This document shows positions 7,909 through 16,319 of a stretch of DNA of 64,000 nucleotides, piece after piece. The stretch's first letter is position 1. Each line of letters begins with the position of its first letter. The stretch is from an uncultured Clostridia bacterium. Its GTDB lineage: Bacteria > Bacillota > Clostridia > Christensenellales > UBA1242. The notes beneath the pieces were generated by a model. It was not told the origin of the DNA. It made no database searches and saw nothing but the letters and a program-made list of their open reading frames with translations. The stretch is taken from contig CALVZQ010000003.1 of the NCBI GenBank assembly GCA_944372585.1, forward strand, positions 90,754 to 154,753. Reading direction: 5' to 3'. The position numbers and the translations under genes were made by a program.

Positions 7909-9105
7909 ATGGCAAAAGAAAATGCTTACGAATTTAACAATTTAACAAAGGCTCAACAAGATTGTTTATCACTTATTGAGTCTTTGGGAATTTACGAACT
8001 CAGAGCCCTTGCAAGAGTTTTTGGCGACAATTCCCCTACCACCCTAAAAAGAAATGACCATATCTCCATTGTTATGAACAAAATAATCTCTGGAGAAGAC
8101 TTGAAGCCAATTCCTCTCAGACAAGGCAGACCATACAAAGAACTCAGCAATATTGAAGGCATTTTGGCGGAACTTTCTCAAATCACTGGAAAGGACTACT
8201 CATTGAAGTCTAGCCAACAAAGAGGGACAAACAGATTGCAAAAAGTTGTCACTTTCAGACAATTGGAAGACGATGTGGTCAAACAAAAGCTCTTTCCAAT
8301 CAAAGTCAAAGGAATTCTTTGTGAAAGAAACGAAAAAGAATTTTTCTTCTACAACCAACAAATCTCAGAGAAAAAAGGGTTCGTTTTGGTTAAAAAGAAT
8401 ATGGACACCAGACTTAAACCTTATGACTATGTTGTTGGAACCGCCGTCATTATGAATGAGGAAAAAGATTATATTCTTGACAGCATAGAATATCTCAACT
8501 TCCAAAATTATCAAAACTATCAAGACATAACAAATGAATATGAACAGACTGTTCCAACTCAAAAACTTGTTTTTGAAAATAATGAAATTGTTTTAGGAAG
8601 CAGATATATGTTGAAACAAAGCAAATTTGTTGATAATGTTGACAAATTCAAAAATTTGCTTAAAAAACTCAATGAAAACAAGATAGTCACTTTGGGAATC
8701 ATTCCAAATGTTATGTTTGAAGATCAAGAATCAATCAAAAATCTTGGTTTCAACAGTTTGTTTGTTCTCAATTATAATGACCGCCCACTCTCTGCGTATG
8801 AAACGATGCTCATGGTCATTGAACATGTCAAGCGTTTGCAGCAACAAGGATTGAGAGTTGCTTTGTTTGTGCAAGACATAACAACCCTGGCAAACGATGT
8901 TGATTTTGCTTTCAAAACAAACACAAAAGTTCTCATGGGACACACGGAAAATGCCGTTGACATAATCAAACAACTCATGCTTTTGGCCAAGGCAGGTGGA
9001 GAACATAAACATACAACCATTTTCACCACCTTGGACGAAACAGATATGTTTGACCAAATGTATGTTTCAGCTGTTTACAAAGTTTCAAAAAAGATTGAGT
9101 TATAA
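7909..9105 (+). CDS. Rho-like protein lacking the P-loop (degenerate Rho homologue)
   Basis: The 398-aa protein can be aligned by eye along most of Rho. Residues ~18-62 resemble the N-terminal helical bundle. Residues ~133-197 resemble the cold-shock RNA-binding fold (e.g. LKPYDYVVGTAVI against LRTGDTISGKI). The ATPase-like part has RPLSAYETMLMVIEHVKRL, then VALFVQDITTLAND where Rho has its Walker B and SITRLARAYN. The segment that should hold Walker A (GxxxxGKT) is absent: residues ~231-265 are short and contain no GKT. The last ~70 residues of Rho are also missing. It probably does not hydrolyse ATP; a regulatory or RNA-binding role is inference. The start has AAAGGAG upstream. A bona fide rho could exist elsewhere. 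Confidence 0.72.
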   Translation: MAKENAYEFNNLTKAQQDCLSLIESLGIYELRALARVFGDNSPTTLKRNDHISIVMNKIISGEDLKPIPLRQGRPYKELSNIEGILAELSQITGKDYSLKSSQQRGTNRLQKVVTFRQLEDDVVKQKLFPIKVKGILCERNEKEFFFYNQQISEKKGFVLVKKNMDTRLKPYDYVVGTAVIMNEEKDYILDSIEYLNFQNYQNYQDITNEYEQTVPTQKLVFENNEIVLGSRYMLKQSKFVDNVDKFKNLLKKLNENKIVTLGIIPNVMFEDQESIKNLGFNSLFVLNYNDRPLSAYETMLMVIEHVKRLQQQGLRVALFVQDITTLANDVDFAFKTNTKVLMGHTENAVDIIKQLMLLAKAGGEHKHTTIFTTLDETDMFDQMYVSAVYKVSKKIEL

Positions 9106-9139
9106 GATTCAACAAACAAACGATTGTCATTGCAAATAG

Positions 9140-9175
9140 GCGTTTTTATGAATTCATAAGAACGCTTTGTTTTTT
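9140..9175 (+). terminator. Intrinsic terminator behind the Rho-like gene
   Basis: GCGTTTTTATGAA pairs with TTCATAAGAACGC (13 bp, one wobble), followed by TTTGTTTTTT. It overlaps the edge of the lgt promoter. Confidence 0.75.
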
Positions 9176-9177
9176 GT

Positions 9178-9206
9178 TTGACTTTATATGTCTAAATTTC
9201 TATACT
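9178..9206 (+). promoter_or_regulatory. Promoter of lgt
   Basis: TTGACT (9178-9183), 17 nt, TATACT (9201-9206), about 49 nt upstream of the lgt ATG, which has a TGGAGG ribosome binding site. Confidence 0.7.
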
Positions 9207-9254
9207 TAATAATATAATTTTAAGAGCAACCTCGCCCATTCAACTGGAGGTATA

Positions 9255-10106
9255 ATGAGCAATATTATTCTTTCAATACCAAGTGGTTTTGACCTGTTTG
9301 GTTGGAGAGTGAATTTCTACGGAATTATCAGCGCCCTCTCGTATCTTTTAGGCATCGTCATCACTTGTCTTGTCGCAAAAAAGAGAGGCTTCAAAATTGA
9401 AGATATAGTGACGCTTGCTTGCTATGTCATTCCTTTTGCCATTATTGGTGCAAGACTTTACTATGTTTTGTTTAGATTGGAATATTACACAAACTTTTGG
9501 GATATCTTTAAAATTTGGGAAGGCGGACTTGGGTTCTACGGCGGTTTGATTGGCGGAGCATTAGCAGTCCTGCTTTATTGTCTTATCCACAAAAAAAACT
9601 TCTTTGCCTTGATTGATATCATCGCCCCTGCCCTTATTTGTGCTCAAGCACTTGGACGTTGGGGAAACTTCTTCAATCAAGAAGCATATGGCCATCCGAT
9701 TGACAATCCAAATTGGCAATGGTTTCCATTTGGAGTTTACATTGACCATTGCACACAACCTGACTGCACCTGTGATGGAAGTGGCTGGCATTTGGCAACA
9801 TTTTTCTATGAAAGTTTGTGGAATTTCATATCCTTTGCAATCTTGATGATTTTGCTTTACAAGGTTAACTTCAAAAGAAATGGAATGGTTGCTTCATATT
9901 ATCTCATTCTCTATGGCATCGGAAGAATGTTCATTGAAGGGTTGAGAACTGACAGTTTGTATTTGGGTTCAATCAGAATCTCACAATTGCTGAGTGTGCT
10001 GTTCATAATTCTTGGGCTGGCAATAATCTTATACAACACCCTGACCAAAAAGAAGAGCAAGGACAGTTTTGACAAGATAATGGAAATTGTGAAAACCGAC
10101 CTATAA
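9255..10106 (+). CDS. lgt: Prolipoprotein diacylglyceryl transferase
   Basis: The 283-aa polytopic membrane enzyme transfers diacylglyceryl from phosphatidylglycerol to the lipobox Cys of prolipoproteins. Signature segments are visible: EGGLGFYGGLIGG, GRWGNFFNQEAYG with the conserved Arg and Asn, FFYESLWN, and GIGRMFIEGLRTDSL near the C-terminus. About seven hydrophobic segments fit the family. The lipoprotein at 16851 is one probable substrate. The gene starts a rightward run with the next three genes. Confidence 0.95.
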   Translation: MSNIILSIPSGFDLFGWRVNFYGIISALSYLLGIVITCLVAKKRGFKIEDIVTLACYVIPFAIIGARLYYVLFRLEYYTNFWDIFKIWEGGLGFYGGLIGGALAVLLYCLIHKKNFFALIDIIAPALICAQALGRWGNFFNQEAYGHPIDNPNWQWFPFGVYIDHCTQPDCTCDGSGWHLATFFYESLWNFISFAILMILLYKVNFKRNGMVASYYLILYGIGRMFIEGLRTDSLYLGSIRISQLLSVLFIILGLAIILYNTLTKKKSKDSFDKIMEIVKTDL

Positions 10107-10165
10107 ACTTATATAAAACAATCAATGTTCAGTTTAAAACATAAATTTATAAACATAATAACTCC

Positions 10166-10666
10166 ATGAAGGGAAGAGTGTTTGGGATTAAGAAAAGTCT
10201 GCTGTTGAAAATAACGGCAATTTTTCTTTTTTTATGCTTTGACATCACAACTTTTTTCGCGTTTTACTCCCTGAAAATTCCAGACCTTTGGTTTTATAAT
10301 TTTTGCATTTGCCTTGGTTTGTTTCAAATTGTCAAGAGCTTTTTCTTTAAACTTGACAGTGCCCTTTACATTGGATTTTTACTTTTGTTTGTTGGAATTG
10401 CCGGGTATCTTTTTTGGTTTTCGGAGTTTCGTCAATATGCCCCATTCTTCATCTCTTCATCATTCATTTTGGCATCAATTTTCACCTTTGTTTTCACTGG
10501 ACAAAACTTTCACCTCATATTTGCTTATTCGCTAATTTTCGTGACTATTTTTGCTCTTTTGCTGGCAAAAAATTTTATAACATTGCCTATTTTTATTGCT
10601 TTTATATCTCTATTTTTGGTATCATTAGTTGTAGAAATATTATATGACAAAAAATGGAGAAAGTAG
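10166..10666 (+). CDS. Hypothetical polytopic membrane protein
   Basis: This 166-aa, very hydrophobic, Phe-rich protein has about five TM segments, a basic N-terminus (MKGRVFGIKK) and a basic C-terminus (YDKKWRK). I recognise no family. It has no Shine-Dalgarno sequence: CATAAT lies 6 nt before the ATG, though without a good -35, so a leaderless start is possible but weak. Its TAG stop is 2 nt from the start of the DivIVA-like gene, suggesting co-expression. Confidence 0.55.
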   Translation: MKGRVFGIKKSLLLKITAIFLFLCFDITTFFAFYSLKIPDLWFYNFCICLGLFQIVKSFFFKLDSALYIGFLLLFVGIAGYLFWFSEFRQYAPFFISSSFILASIFTFVFTGQNFHLIFAYSLIFVTIFALLLAKNFITLPIFIAFISLFLVSLVVEILYDKKWRK

Positions 10667-10668
10667 GT

Positions 10669-11304
10669 ATGTTTTCACAGGAAACTGACGGTTACAAAAA
10701 ATCAGAAGTAGACAGTTACATTCAAAGAATGAAAGCAAATTATGAAGCAAAACTCATGGAAGAAAAACTTAAGGCTTTGGATTCTGAAAAAAAAGTTTTG
10801 GACATGAAAAATGAACGCTTTGAAATTGAAAACAAAGAAAAAAACATCATGACCGCTCTCAATGCCATTGAAAAAGCAAAAAAATTTCAAGAAGAAGGTT
10901 CAAAAACTTACTATAAGTTGATCATGGACAAATTGGAATTGCTGATTAAGGAGTTGTCATTGAAATTTCCAGAACTGAAAAGAAATCAAGACTTCATGAA
11001 TTTGCTTTACGAATTTTCAAACATCATTCATGATTATAAAGACAAACTTGAGAAAGCTTCTGTCATCACCCAACCAATCTATTCAGAAAACGACAGCATG
11101 CGTCTTCTTCTAAACAAAATGCAAGACTATAAAAAAGGGCAAGAGCCTCCAAAAGAAGTCCATATTTCTACCATAAAAAAGATGCCAAAAACATTGAAAG
11201 ATGTCCCAGTAAGTGAAAGCGGCTTTGATTTTGAAGAAGCTTTGAATCCAACAGAGGACTTGGAGGAAATCATGAAGGCATTTGATTTCTACAATCAAAA
11301 CTAA
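10669..11304 (+). CDS. DivIVA-like coiled-coil protein
   Basis: The 211-aa protein has an N-terminal segment GYKKSEVDSYIQRM resembling the DivIVA/GpsB membrane-binding motif (GYxxxEVDxFL). A heptad-rich, Lys/Glu coiled coil follows (~20-75), then a second helical part and an acidic tail. DivIVA-type proteins mark curved membrane or division sites; here that is inference from one short motif. The start was set at MFSQETDGYKK because GGAG lies 9 nt upstream; a Met five codons earlier is possible. Confidence 0.6.
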   Translation: MFSQETDGYKKSEVDSYIQRMKANYEAKLMEEKLKALDSEKKVLDMKNERFEIENKEKNIMTALNAIEKAKKFQEEGSKTYYKLIMDKLELLIKELSLKFPELKRNQDFMNLLYEFSNIIHDYKDKLEKASVITQPIYSENDSMRLLLNKMQDYKKGQEPPKEVHISTIKKMPKTLKDVPVSESGFDFEEALNPTEDLEEIMKAFDFYNQN

Positions 11305-11324
11305 AACAAAGGAAGGGAGAGAAA

Positions 11325-11576
11325 ATGATTGAATACAAATTTGACACACAACTTTTGATCGAAGGAAAAAATTTGTCCGATGAAAAAATCAGACAATACA
11401 TCACAGACAACATTGAAGGAGATTGTTTGCTTGTTGTTGGAGATGAAGAACTTATCAAAATTCATTTCCACACAAACACTCCATGGAAAGTTCTGGAATA
11501 TTGTGACTCTCTTGGTGACATTCAAGACATTGTTGTCGAAAACATGGAAAGACAGGCAAATGGCTTGCATGGTTGA
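11325..11576 (+). CDS. Stand-alone protein resembling the FakA (YloV) middle domain
   Basis: The 83-aa product resembles the internal domain of the fatty-acid kinase FakA: FDTQLLIEGKNLS, CLLVVGDEELIKIHFHTNTPW and VVENMERQ correspond to the segment after the DAK2 kinase domain. The FakA-type His pair is at H47 and H49. Neither the kinase nor the FakB-binding domain is attached, and start and stop are clean (GGAAGGGAG ribosome binding site), so it looks like a real short gene rather than a fragment. Its role is unknown; it could act on the DegV system. Confidence 0.65.
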   Translation: MIEYKFDTQLLIEGKNLSDEKIRQYITDNIEGDCLLVVGDEELIKIHFHTNTPWKVLEYCDSLGDIQDIVVENMERQANGLHG

Positions 11577-11631
11577 TTCAAATCAAAATACATCATTGAT
11601 TTGCCATGTTTTTGTGTTAAATCAACATAAA

Positions 11632-11660
11632 AAGCACCGTCAATTTGATGGTGCTTCTAT
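11632..11660 (-). terminator. Terminator between convergent genes
   Basis: AAGCACCGTCAA and TTGATGGTGCTT form a 12-bp stem (one wobble). The T-run is better on the minus strand (after the metal exporter gene) but the hairpin may serve both directions. Confidence 0.7.
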
Positions 11661-11699
11661 TATTTACACTTACAAATTTTAAACTTTTGTTGTTTCTTG

Positions 11700-12716
11700 T
11701 TAGAAAAAGATTGTCAAAAACATTCCAGAAATGACACCTATTGCATACTGCATGGCAAGGATACCAAAATTTTCAAGCATATGTTTTTTGTTTCTCGTGA
11801 ACAAAATGATAAGCCCGACCCCTGCTCCTGCAGTAAGCCCTGCGACCAATGCCGGAAATGAGAGCGTTCCATAAATGAACAACTCAACAAGCAAAACAGA
11901 AGATGCACAATTTGGAATCAATCCAATCAAACTTGCAATCAGAACTTGAAGATACATATTTGTTGTGAGCAAGTTTTCAAGTGTTTCAGTTCCACAATAA
12001 CCTATAATCAAGTTGATGATGAATGTTGCAACAAAAATATAGATTGTAATGCTGAAAGTGTGCATAAAGGCATCAAGAAAAATGTTGTTTGCACAGCAAC
12101 CATGTTCATGTCCACAATCTGACGCACATCTGTCCGTGTGAATATGTCCACATTCATGAATATGTTCATGAGAATGTTCGTGCTCGTGATGTTCTTCATG
12201 TGAGTGCTCATGATCTGCATCAGCGTCTATTGCAATTTCATGAGTCCCCGTCTCAGCAACTGGAACACTGACTACATTTGGAACACTTTTTTTCTTCTTA
12301 GAGGTTTTGATCGCTCCAATCGTCAAGTCAATCAAATATCCCCAAAATATTGCAAGTGCGATTTTGACACCAATGAGAAGCAACATCCAAAGAATTTGGT
12401 CTGTATTTGAAATCATGATTGGAATTGCCTCATCGGAAGTTGCCACAAAAACCGCCGCAAGAGTCCCCAAAGAAACCGTCCTTCCAGAATATAAATCCGC
12501 AATGACTGATGAGAAACCACATTGAGGAACACAACCTAAAAATGCAGCATAAAGAACACTTGTTTTTTTGTTTTTTGAAAGAAATCTGCTGAACTTGTGG
12601 CTGTGATCGTGTGATAGATAAGAAACAAGAAGATAAGCGAGAAAAAGGACTGGAACAACCTTAAGGCAGTCCAGCACAGCATCATATAAGCTTTCAACAA
12701 AGATTTCCACAGTCAC
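11700..12716 (-). CDS. Putative heavy-metal exporter, ArsP_2-like, with His-rich loop
   Basis: The 338-aa membrane protein has about eight to ten hydrophobic segments in two halves. Both halves carry related motifs: FLGCVPQCGFSSV with a later TSDEAIP in the first, and GLIPNCASSV in the second. This is the pattern of the putative 10-TM heavy-metal exporter family (ArsP_2). The central loop (~170-215) is very rich in His, Glu, Asp and Cys and is likely cytoplasmic and metal-binding. Substrate (Mn, Zn, arsenical) is not decidable from sequence. The start is GTG with GGGAG upstream. Confidence 0.72.
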   Translation of the reverse strand: MTVEIFVESLYDAVLDCLKVVPVLFLAYLLVSYLSHDHSHKFSRFLSKNKKTSVLYAAFLGCVPQCGFSSVIADLYSGRTVSLGTLAAVFVATSDEAIPIMISNTDQILWMLLLIGVKIALAIFWGYLIDLTIGAIKTSKKKKSVPNVVSVPVAETGTHEIAIDADADHEHSHEEHHEHEHSHEHIHECGHIHTDRCASDCGHEHGCCANNIFLDAFMHTFSITIYIFVATFIINLIIGYCGTETLENLLTTNMYLQVLIASLIGLIPNCASSVLLVELFIYGTLSFPALVAGLTAGAGVGLIILFTRNKKHMLENFGILAMQYAIGVISGMFLTIFF

Positions 12717-12737
12717 TTATCTCCCAAAACTTTTGTT

Positions 12738-12766
12738 ATTATAGCACAAAATCAAATAAATTACAA
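12738..12766 (-). promoter_or_regulatory. Promoter of the metal exporter
   Basis: On the minus strand TTGTAA (12761-12766), 17 nt, TATAAT (12738-12743) with an extended TGC. There is no obvious operator repeat or riboswitch in the short leader. Confidence 0.65.
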
Positions 12767-12788
12767 AATAAATTATTATTTTTATTGT

Positions 12789-12817
12789 TTGATTATTTGC
12801 TTCTAATATGGTATTAT
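12789..12817 (+). promoter_or_regulatory. Promoter of the MacB-like ABC gene
   Basis: TTGATT (12789-12794), 17 nt, TATTAT (12812-12817) with an extended TGG. The leader is about 80 nt long, AT-rich, and ends in a TTAAGGAG ribosome binding site. Confidence 0.6.
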
Positions 12818-12904
12818 AAATACGAAACTTTCTATTCAACAATTTTAGATAAAAAGAATAAAGATTATATCAAAAAGCAACTTTAATCTAGTTAAGGAGC
12901 AAAA

Positions 12905-15010
12905 ATGGATAAAGAATTGAAACTTATCAATGTCAACAAAAAATACAAAATGTCAAATAAAGAAACCTTCCAAGCTCTTTATGATATCAATGTCGAATTT
13001 GACAAAGGAGAGCTTGTTTCTATTGTCGGCGAGAGCGGAAGTGGGAAATCCACCCTTATGAATCTTATTGGTGGGCTTGATTCAGACTATACTGGGTCAA
13101 TCATCGCCGGTGGAGAAAACTTGAGCAAATTGTCCGAAAAAGAACTTGATAAATATCGCAAAAATAAAGTTGGATTTGTTTTCCAATCTTTCAACTTGAT
13201 TTCACACTTGTCAATCTTGGATAATGTCACACTTGCCTTAACCCTTTCAAATGTTGGAGAAAAAGAAAAAATTGAAAGAGCAACAGATATTTTGAAAAGA
13301 GTGGGTCTTGAAAATCAACTCAAAAAGAAACCTACACAACTTTCTGGTGGACAAAAACAAAGAGTGGCAATTGCAAGGGCTTTAATCAATGACCCTGAAA
13401 TCATAATTGCAGATGAGCCAACTGGTGCTTTGGACAGCGGAACTTCAATGCAAATTTTGGAAATCTTGAAAGAAATTGCAGACAGTGGAAAATTGGTTAT
13501 CATGGTGACTCACTCCGAGAAAGTCGCCTCAATTTCTTCTCGTGTTGTTGAGATTTCCGATGGTAGAATTGTTGATGACAAAATTAACAAAAATTACAAG
13601 AGAAACAAAAACGCAGAATTCAAATTGCAAGAAGAAATTCCTGAGACAACGACAGAAAGTGTATCAAAGAAAAACAAAAAATCAAAAAATTCAAAAGACA
13701 AGCAAAACCTTTCTATGTGGTCCGCAATAAGACTTTCTTTTCACAATATGTGGGCAAGTCGTGTGAAGAATTTTTTGATGGCATTTGGAGTTGCAATTGG
13801 AATTGGAAGTTTGATTTTGATGATGAGTTTCAGTTCTGGGATCACGGACTATATCAACAACACCATGAAATCATATTCCAACCCAACAATTGTGACAATT
13901 TCAAAAAAAGGTAGCGGTGACATTTCAAGCATGATGATGCCAAATTTCTTTAATGATGGAGAAAAAGAAACCTTAATTGAAAACATCAATGCATATTTGT
14001 CAGAAAACAATTGTGACTTTCAAGTCACTGAAGATAATGTGACTGAAGGTTTCAGCATGATGACCGTTGCGACAGGTGCAAAAGTTTATTACAGCCCAAG
14101 CGGAGATTATTTTCAAAGCAAAGATGACCCTGAAGCAGACTATGTCTCACTTTCAATCATATATCTCTACTCCACACCACCATATTACAGTGACAGCAAT
14201 GTAATTGAAGGCGAAATGGGAACATCAACCGGTGGATTTATGTTTTCAAAGGGCATCAGCAGTTTGTTTGAAGACGGCTCTGCAGTTGGAAAGGAAGTTG
14301 AAATATCTTTCACCTTCAAAACGTCTCAATCAGATCCTGGCACAGTGATAGAAAAACAAGATACAATTTGTGGAATTATGGACACATCAGTAATGTCAAA
14401 TTTCCTTGTTATGTATGTTGACTACGATTACATTCAATCCATTTTTGAAGAAAAAGGAGTTGGCGACCATTTTGCCCCAACCTCCCTCTACATTCAAACT
14501 CCTTCTGAAACTGTGACAAACGCAATCAATGACTATCTCGCAACAACAGAAGGATACACTGGTTCCATCGAAGACCAGCTTGCTGGAATGTTCAACAGTA
14601 TGTCAAGCATAATTGGGACTTCACTTGTCGTGATCTCCTGCATTTCACTCTTTGTTTCTGCAATGATGATTTTGGTTGTTCTCTACATGAGCGTAACAGA
14701 AAGAACAAAAGAAATCGGAGTTCTCAAGTCAATCGGTGCAAGAAGAAAGGATATCAAAAGAATTTTTACCTCAGAAAGTTTCTTGGTCGGTGTGCTAAGC
14801 GGAATTTTTGGAATCATCTTCAACTTGATATTAACTTTGACCGTTTGGTTGGTTCTTACCTACACAATAGGACTTGCCCCAATAAGTTACCGCTGGTGGT
14901 ATTTTGCCATCGCACTCGGAGTTTCAATTGTAATCAGCATGTTGGCAGGACTTTATCCAGCAAGCAAAGCAGCAAAACTCGACCCTGTTGAAAGTTTGCG
15001 AAGAGAATAA
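12905..15010 (+). CDS. ABC transporter, fused ATPase and FtsX-type permease (MacB/LolD-type)
   Basis: The 701-aa single-chain half-transporter has its ATPase at ~1-230 with Walker A GESGSGKST (42-50), signature LSGGQKQR and Walker B IIIADEPTGALD. A Lys/Asn-rich linker follows (~235-275). The first TM is at ~290-312, then an extracellular MacB_PCD-like domain of ~250 residues, and three C-terminal TMs with the FtsX signature (TERTKEIGVLKSIGARR). Such proteins export peptides or drugs, or perform mechanotransmission in antimicrobial-peptide resistance. No membrane-fusion partner is adjacent, so the substrate is unknown. Confidence 0.88.
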   Translation: MDKELKLINVNKKYKMSNKETFQALYDINVEFDKGELVSIVGESGSGKSTLMNLIGGLDSDYTGSIIAGGENLSKLSEKELDKYRKNKVGFVFQSFNLISHLSILDNVTLALTLSNVGEKEKIERATDILKRVGLENQLKKKPTQLSGGQKQRVAIARALINDPEIIIADEPTGALDSGTSMQILEILKEIADSGKLVIMVTHSEKVASISSRVVEISDGRIVDDKINKNYKRNKNAEFKLQEEIPETTTESVSKKNKKSKNSKDKQNLSMWSAIRLSFHNMWASRVKNFLMAFGVAIGIGSLILMMSFSSGITDYINNTMKSYSNPTIVTISKKGSGDISSMMMPNFFNDGEKETLIENINAYLSENNCDFQVTEDNVTEGFSMMTVATGAKVYYSPSGDYFQSKDDPEADYVSLSIIYLYSTPPYYSDSNVIEGEMGTSTGGFMFSKGISSLFEDGSAVGKEVEISFTFKTSQSDPGTVIEKQDTICGIMDTSVMSNFLVMYVDYDYIQSIFEEKGVGDHFAPTSLYIQTPSETVTNAINDYLATTEGYTGSIEDQLAGMFNSMSSIIGTSLVVISCISLFVSAMMILVVLYMSVTERTKEIGVLKSIGARRKDIKRIFTSESFLVGVLSGIFGIIFNLILTLTVWLVLTYTIGLAPISYRWWYFAIALGVSIVISMLAGLYPASKAAKLDPVESLRRE

Positions 15011-15040
15011 TAAAATTCCAAAACTTATAAAGGTATTTCT

Positions 15041-15694
15041 ATGATAAACGTAAAAAAATTTTTAAAAGATAATTCAGATTTGCGTTATGCAGAATTCAAT
15101 AAAAAATTCATAAATACACGCTATCCAATCATCGGAGTTCGACTTCCAACACTGCAAAAGTTTGCAAAGGAAATTGAGCCTGAATATATTGAATTTGATG
15201 AAAACCTATCTCATGAAGAAATTATGTTGTACATCTATTGTGCTGGATGCTTCAAGACAGAAGACGAACAACTTGAATACCTTGAAAACATTTTGCCTTA
15301 CATCGACAATTGGGCCACCTGTGATTGCACTGGAGCATTGAAGAAATTGAAAGGTGGAAAATCTTTTCGATTTTTTTCCAATCTCCTGAAGAGCAAAAAA
15401 GAGTTTGAAATTAGAGTTGGAATAATTGGTTTCATAAAGAACTTTCTTAAAACAGAAAAATTAATCGAAATCTTGGCACAAATTAGAGAAGTAAAGTCAG
15501 ATGCATATTATGTTAAAATGGGAATCTCCTGGTTTTATGCAGAATTGTGCGCCTTTAACAGCGAACTGGCCGTCGGAGAAATCAAAAACACGAAAGATAA
15601 ATTCATTAGGAATAAATCAATTTCAAAAGCAAAAGAAAGTTACAGAGTTTCAGCCACAATCAAGGAAGAATTGGAAAAACTTAGAATGAAATAA
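15041..15694 (+). CDS. DNA alkylation repair enzyme, AlkD/AlkC-like HEAT-repeat glycosylase
   Basis: The 217-aa all-helical protein starts with a segment typical of the family (KFINTRYPIIGVRLPTLQKFAKE) and has the conserved DNWATCD and FEIRVGIIGFIKNF segments of the ALK repeats. Family members excise N3- and N7-alkylated purines without base flipping. It lies 30 nt behind the ABC gene with an AAAGG ribosome binding site, so may be co-transcribed with it. The functional call rests on family resemblance. Confidence 0.85.
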   Translation: MINVKKFLKDNSDLRYAEFNKKFINTRYPIIGVRLPTLQKFAKEIEPEYIEFDENLSHEEIMLYIYCAGCFKTEDEQLEYLENILPYIDNWATCDCTGALKKLKGGKSFRFFSNLLKSKKEFEIRVGIIGFIKNFLKTEKLIEILAQIREVKSDAYYVKMGISWFYAELCAFNSELAVGEIKNTKDKFIRNKSISKAKESYRVSATIKEELEKLRMK

Positions 15695-15710
15695 CAAAAA
15701 CAAATAAAAG

Positions 15711-15739
15711 AAAAGCCCATAAAATCCATGGACTTTTTT
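15711..15739. terminator. Bidirectional terminator between AlkD-like and Nudix genes
   Basis: AAAGCCCAT and ATGGACTTTTTT form an imperfect 9-bp stem. Both flanks are A- or T-rich, so it can act for the two converging genes. Confidence 0.6.
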
Positions 15740-15748
15740 AATGTAAAT

Positions 15749-16267
15749 CTAAATGTTAAAAACCCCTCTATGCTTTTTCATTTCGAAAAGAGCTGTTATG
15801 AATGACGGATAATAATTGATAAACATTCCTTTCTTTATCAATTGAAGTATTTCATCTAAACCAGCCCATCTGACAGCTTGAACCTCATTATCAAAAAACT
15901 TGATTGTTTTGATATCAATATCTTCTTTCAGAATATAATAGTCATCAAAACCATTATCAAAATTAACTGTCAAATAAGGTCTGTCACCGCCAAAATCATG
16001 TTTTATAAACAATTCTTCGTTAAGTTCTCTTTCGGCAGCCTGTTGTGAAGTTTCTCCAGCCTGAACATTTCCCCCAAGTGTTATATCCCAAACATTTGGA
16101 AAGTTTTTCTTGCTGGCACTTCTTTGTTGGATTAATAATTCACCTTTTGAATTGAAAATACAAATATGAACAGTAAGGCGAAACATATCTTTCGTAAACT
16201 CCGTGTCTCTTTCCACTTTCAAATTTGTTTTTTGTCTGTTTCCATCATAAATATCCCACATTTCCAT
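15749..16267 (-). CDS. Nudix hydrolase
   Basis: The 172-aa protein has a complete Nudix box GNVQAGETSQQAAERELNEEL (GX5EX7REXXEE). The N-terminal WDIYDGNRQKTNL and the length resemble the group near isopentenyl-diphosphate isomerase/YfcD, which also contains uncharacterised phosphohydrolases, so substrate is not assigned. AAGGAAGG lies 7 nt before the ATG. It follows the rplS terminator and probably has its own weak promoter or depends on read-through. Confidence 0.85.
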   Translation of the reverse strand: MEMWDIYDGNRQKTNLKVERDTEFTKDMFRLTVHICIFNSKGELLIQQRSASKKNFPNVWDITLGGNVQAGETSQQAAERELNEELFIKHDFGGDRPYLTVNFDNGFDDYYILKEDIDIKTIKFFDNEVQAVRWAGLDEILQLIKKGMFINYYPSFITALFEMKKHRGVFNI

Positions 16268-16285
16268 AAAATCCCTTCCTTAAAC

Positions 16286-16312
16286 CAAAAAAGAGAGAAA
16301 CACCTCTCTCTT
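16286..16312 (-). terminator. Intrinsic terminator behind rplS
   Basis: On the minus strand AAGAGAGA and TCTCTCTT form a perfect 8-bp stem with a GGTGTT loop, followed by TTTTT. Confidence 0.8.
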
Positions 16313-16319
16313 AATTGAA

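Noticed and set aside
12090-12270. Forward-strand ORF rich in His/Val opposite the metal exporter
   Set aside because: It is an antisense shadow of the exporter's His-rich loop, with no ribosome binding site.
12905-15010. MacAB-TolC type tripartite efflux system
   Set aside because: There is no membrane-fusion or outer-membrane partner, and the organism appears Gram-positive; only a MacB-like layout can be claimed.
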